14,810 nucleotides of DNA from Hominisplanchenecus_A murintestinalis. Lineage in GTDB: Bacteria; Bacillota; Clostridia; Lachnospirales; Lachnospiraceae. The notes under the pieces were generated by a model. That model worked only from the letters and a program-made list of their open reading frames with translations. It made no database searches and was not told the origin of the DNA. The stretch covers positions 1 to 14,810 of the forward strand of contig NZ_CALPCM010000049.1 of NCBI RefSeq assembly GCF_943193015.1, read 5' to 3'. A program made the position numbers and the translations under genes. This document shows, piece by piece, positions 13,622-14,810 of this stretch (position 1 is the stretch's first letter; every line of letters begins with the position of its first letter).

Positions 13622-14461
13622 CTATACCACCCCCATCTGTTCCAGCCACCGCGCATGTTCCGCGCCAGTATCCATCAGGTAAATCCTGGTCGTTTCGACA
13701 GAGCTGTGTCCCAGGACGTCCGCCAGTTTCACGATATCTCTGCTCACCCTGTAAAAGAGCTTCGCAAAAAGATGGCGCAGATTATGCGGATATACTTTGG
13801 ACGCTTCTACATGCGCGTCTTTGCACAGTTTCTTCATCTCCTGCCATATATACTGCCGGGATAGTCCTTTCCCGCTCCGCGTCACGAAAATTTCTCCCTC
13901 GGAAATTCCGAGCCTTTTAGCATACCTCAACAGCTTCTGGCACAGTTTGTCAGGCAGCAGTATCACGCGTACTTTCCCTTTCAGAAAAATCTCTGCCTTT
14001 CTCCCCCTCGCCGCTTCCACAGTAATATACCTTACTTCCGATACCCGTATGCCTGTCCCGCAGATTGTTTCCATTAACAGCGTCAGCCGCTCTTTTCCCT
14101 TCCGTCCGGCGGCGCGCTTCAGACGTTCATATTCTTTTTGCTGTAAATCCCGTTCCTGCTTCCGAAACGGCGTCCGCTGTATCCGCAGAAGCTTTACCCT
14201 GCATTGTGTCCATCCCATAAATTCCAGAAAGCTGTTTAGGGCGGAAAGCATGGAGTTCACCGTAGATGTGGAATATCCTTCCATGACAAGATGCTCCTTC
14301 CATGCCGCCGCCAGCCTTTTCCCTACCATTCTTCCCGAAGCCCACACAAAAAAGGAACGGATATCCCTCAGATATTTTTCCACCGTTCCTTTTCCATGTT
14401 CTTCTGATACCAAATATTCCTGATATGCCCAGATATCTTCCTCTGCCACTTGATAATCCAT
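13622..14461 (-). CDS. tyrosine recombinase (phage-integrase family), probable DNA invertase
   Basis: 279 residues from ATG 14461, chosen because AGGAG lies 7 nt upstream; an ATG ten codons earlier has no such site and overlaps a predicted -10. Residues 1-90 look like an N-terminal SAM-like core-binding domain. The C-terminal catalytic domain has the full set: R139 in GTGIRVSE, a Lys at 161 or 163 (LKGKVR), H226 and R229 in YPHNLRH, H252 in LGHSS, and Y261 in TTRIYL. Such enzymes cut and rejoin DNA at short paired-arm sites through a 3'-phosphotyrosine link. The size is typical of small XerC/D-like recombinases and phase-variation invertases. The nearest recombination-like sites are the 23-bp inverted repeats just downstream, so inversion of that segment is its most likely job (inference). 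It could instead be a relic integrase of a mobile element, but I see no other element genes. Confidence 0.9.
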   Translation of the reverse strand: MDYQVAEEDIWAYQEYLVSEEHGKGTVEKYLRDIRSFFVWASGRMVGKRLAAAWKEHLVMEGYSTSTVNSMLSALNSFLEFMGWTQCRVKLLRIQRTPFRKQERDLQQKEYERLKRAAGRKGKERLTLLMETICGTGIRVSEVRYITVEAARGRKAEIFLKGKVRVILLPDKLCQKLLRYAKRLGISEGEIFVTRSGKGLSRQYIWQEMKKLCKDAHVEASKVYPHNLRHLFAKLFYRVSRDIVKLADVLGHSSVETTRIYLMDTGAEHARWLEQMGVV

Positions 14462-14489
14462 AAAGCCTCTCCTGTGTTTGTTTTTATCC

Positions 14490-14498
14490 ATTGTATCA
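14490..14498 (-). promoter_or_regulatory. possible extended -10 promoter of the recombinase
   Basis: TGATACAAT on the minus strand fits an extended -10 (TGn followed by TACAAT), with no convincing -35. Transcription would begin about 22 nt before the preferred ATG at 14461 and would exclude the upstream ATG at 14491. Confidence 0.35.
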
Positions 14499-14532
14499 CA
14501 GGAAGTTTCTGCAAAGCTAAAGCCTCTGATTT

Positions 14533-14810
14533 CTATTTTTCATCCATTTTGTTTCCTATCCGCACTTCTTTCCCCCTGAACGCAAACCCATACTTCCGTA
14601 TCCGCTCCTCCGGGATTCCTTTCGCCCGGAGCGCGGCGGCGTAGTCCTTTTCTTCTATCTGCCTCAGCGCCGCCTGGACGGTGTCGGAAAGCTCCTTTTC
14701 CTCCTCCGTATCCTGCACTTTAAACTCTATGATGATAGCGTCGTACTCTTTTTTCCTCGGCTCCAGCATTACGTCGTATCTCCCGAAGCCGCTTTCCCTG
14801 TTGGAAGTCA
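14533..14810 (-). CDS. AAA-ATPase-like family protein, C-terminal PD-(D/E)XK nuclease-like domain (5' end outside window)
   Basis: The frame is open from the right edge to a TAG at 14533, giving 91 complete codons. It reads SNRESGFGRYDVMLEP, then AIIIEFKV, then QIEEKDYAAALRAKGIPE and YGFAFRGKEVRIG. This is the typical end of AAA-ATPase-like proteins with a PD-(D/E)XK nuclease-like domain (PDDEXK_9 type). The candidate active-site residues are the Asp of GRYD and the Glu and Lys of EFK, all present. It ends 71 bp before the preferred start of the recombinase gene. It is not the other half of the gene at 1-594: that one shows an N-terminus and this one a C-terminus on the same strand in an order that requires two separate genes. 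Confidence 0.87.
   Translation of the reverse strand, partial: TSNRESGFGRYDVMLEPRKKEYDAIIIEFKVQDTEEEKELSDTVQAALRQIEEKDYAAALRAKGIPEERIRKYGFAFRGKEVRIGNKMDEK

Overview
The window looks like part of the chromosome of a gut clostridium, probably Lachnospiraceae. The basis is the moderate GC content, the long secreted proteins with DUF6273-like and BspA-type leucine-rich modules, the multi-copy AAA-ATPase/PD-(D/E)XK genes and the strong AGGAGG-type ribosome binding sites. This placement is inference; no taxonomic marker gene is present. Every gene I can support lies on the minus strand, so the region reads from right to left.

Layout in transcription order. (1) 14533-14810: C-terminus of an AAA-ATPase-like/PD-(D/E)XK family protein. 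(2) 13622-14461: a tyrosine recombinase with a complete catalytic set. (3) 13311-13610: a 254-bp segment bounded by two perfect 23-bp inverted repeats, directly downstream of the recombinase and directly upstream of a very large surface-protein gene. This has the architecture of an invertible (phase-variation) switch. (4) 8411-13234: a 1607-residue secreted protein with two DUF6273-like domains, a Thr/Glu stalk and about 23 BspA-type repeats. (5) 6645-8306: a 553-residue secreted DUF6273-like protein. (6) 6236-6628: Avd, the accessory protein of diversity-generating retroelements (DGRs). (7) 6171-6228: a DGR template repeat (TR). (8) 5908-6171: the C-terminal stub of a DGR-type reverse transcriptase. 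(9) 828-5939: a 1703-residue secreted protein whose variable region matches the TR. (10) 779-806: a terminator. (11) 1-594: N-terminus of a second AAA-ATPase-like family member.

The central discovery is a DGR with target genes on both sides of its core. Over 58 aligned bases the TR and the variable region of the 1703-residue protein (VR1) differ at nine positions, and all nine are adenines in the TR coding strand. That is the signature of adenine-specific mutagenic retrohoming. The cassette is broken here: a deletion has joined the 5' half of the TR to the last ~87 codons of the reverse transcriptase, removing the catalytic domain and the TR 3' end. The system therefore appears frozen unless a reverse transcriptase and template act from elsewhere. 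The variable regions of the other two proteins (VR2, VR3) also differ from this TR at non-adenine positions, so they were written from another template or have drifted.

The three target proteins share a signal peptide, a DUF6273-like (probably C-type-lectin fold) diversified domain and an almost identical lysine-rich leucine-repeat C-terminus that may retain them at the cell surface. The putative invertible element sits at the head of this array, which suggests two layers of surface variation: switching of expression and diversification of the ligand-binding face. The joint scheme is inference. The inverted repeats, the recombinase motifs and the adenine-only mismatches are read directly from the sequence.
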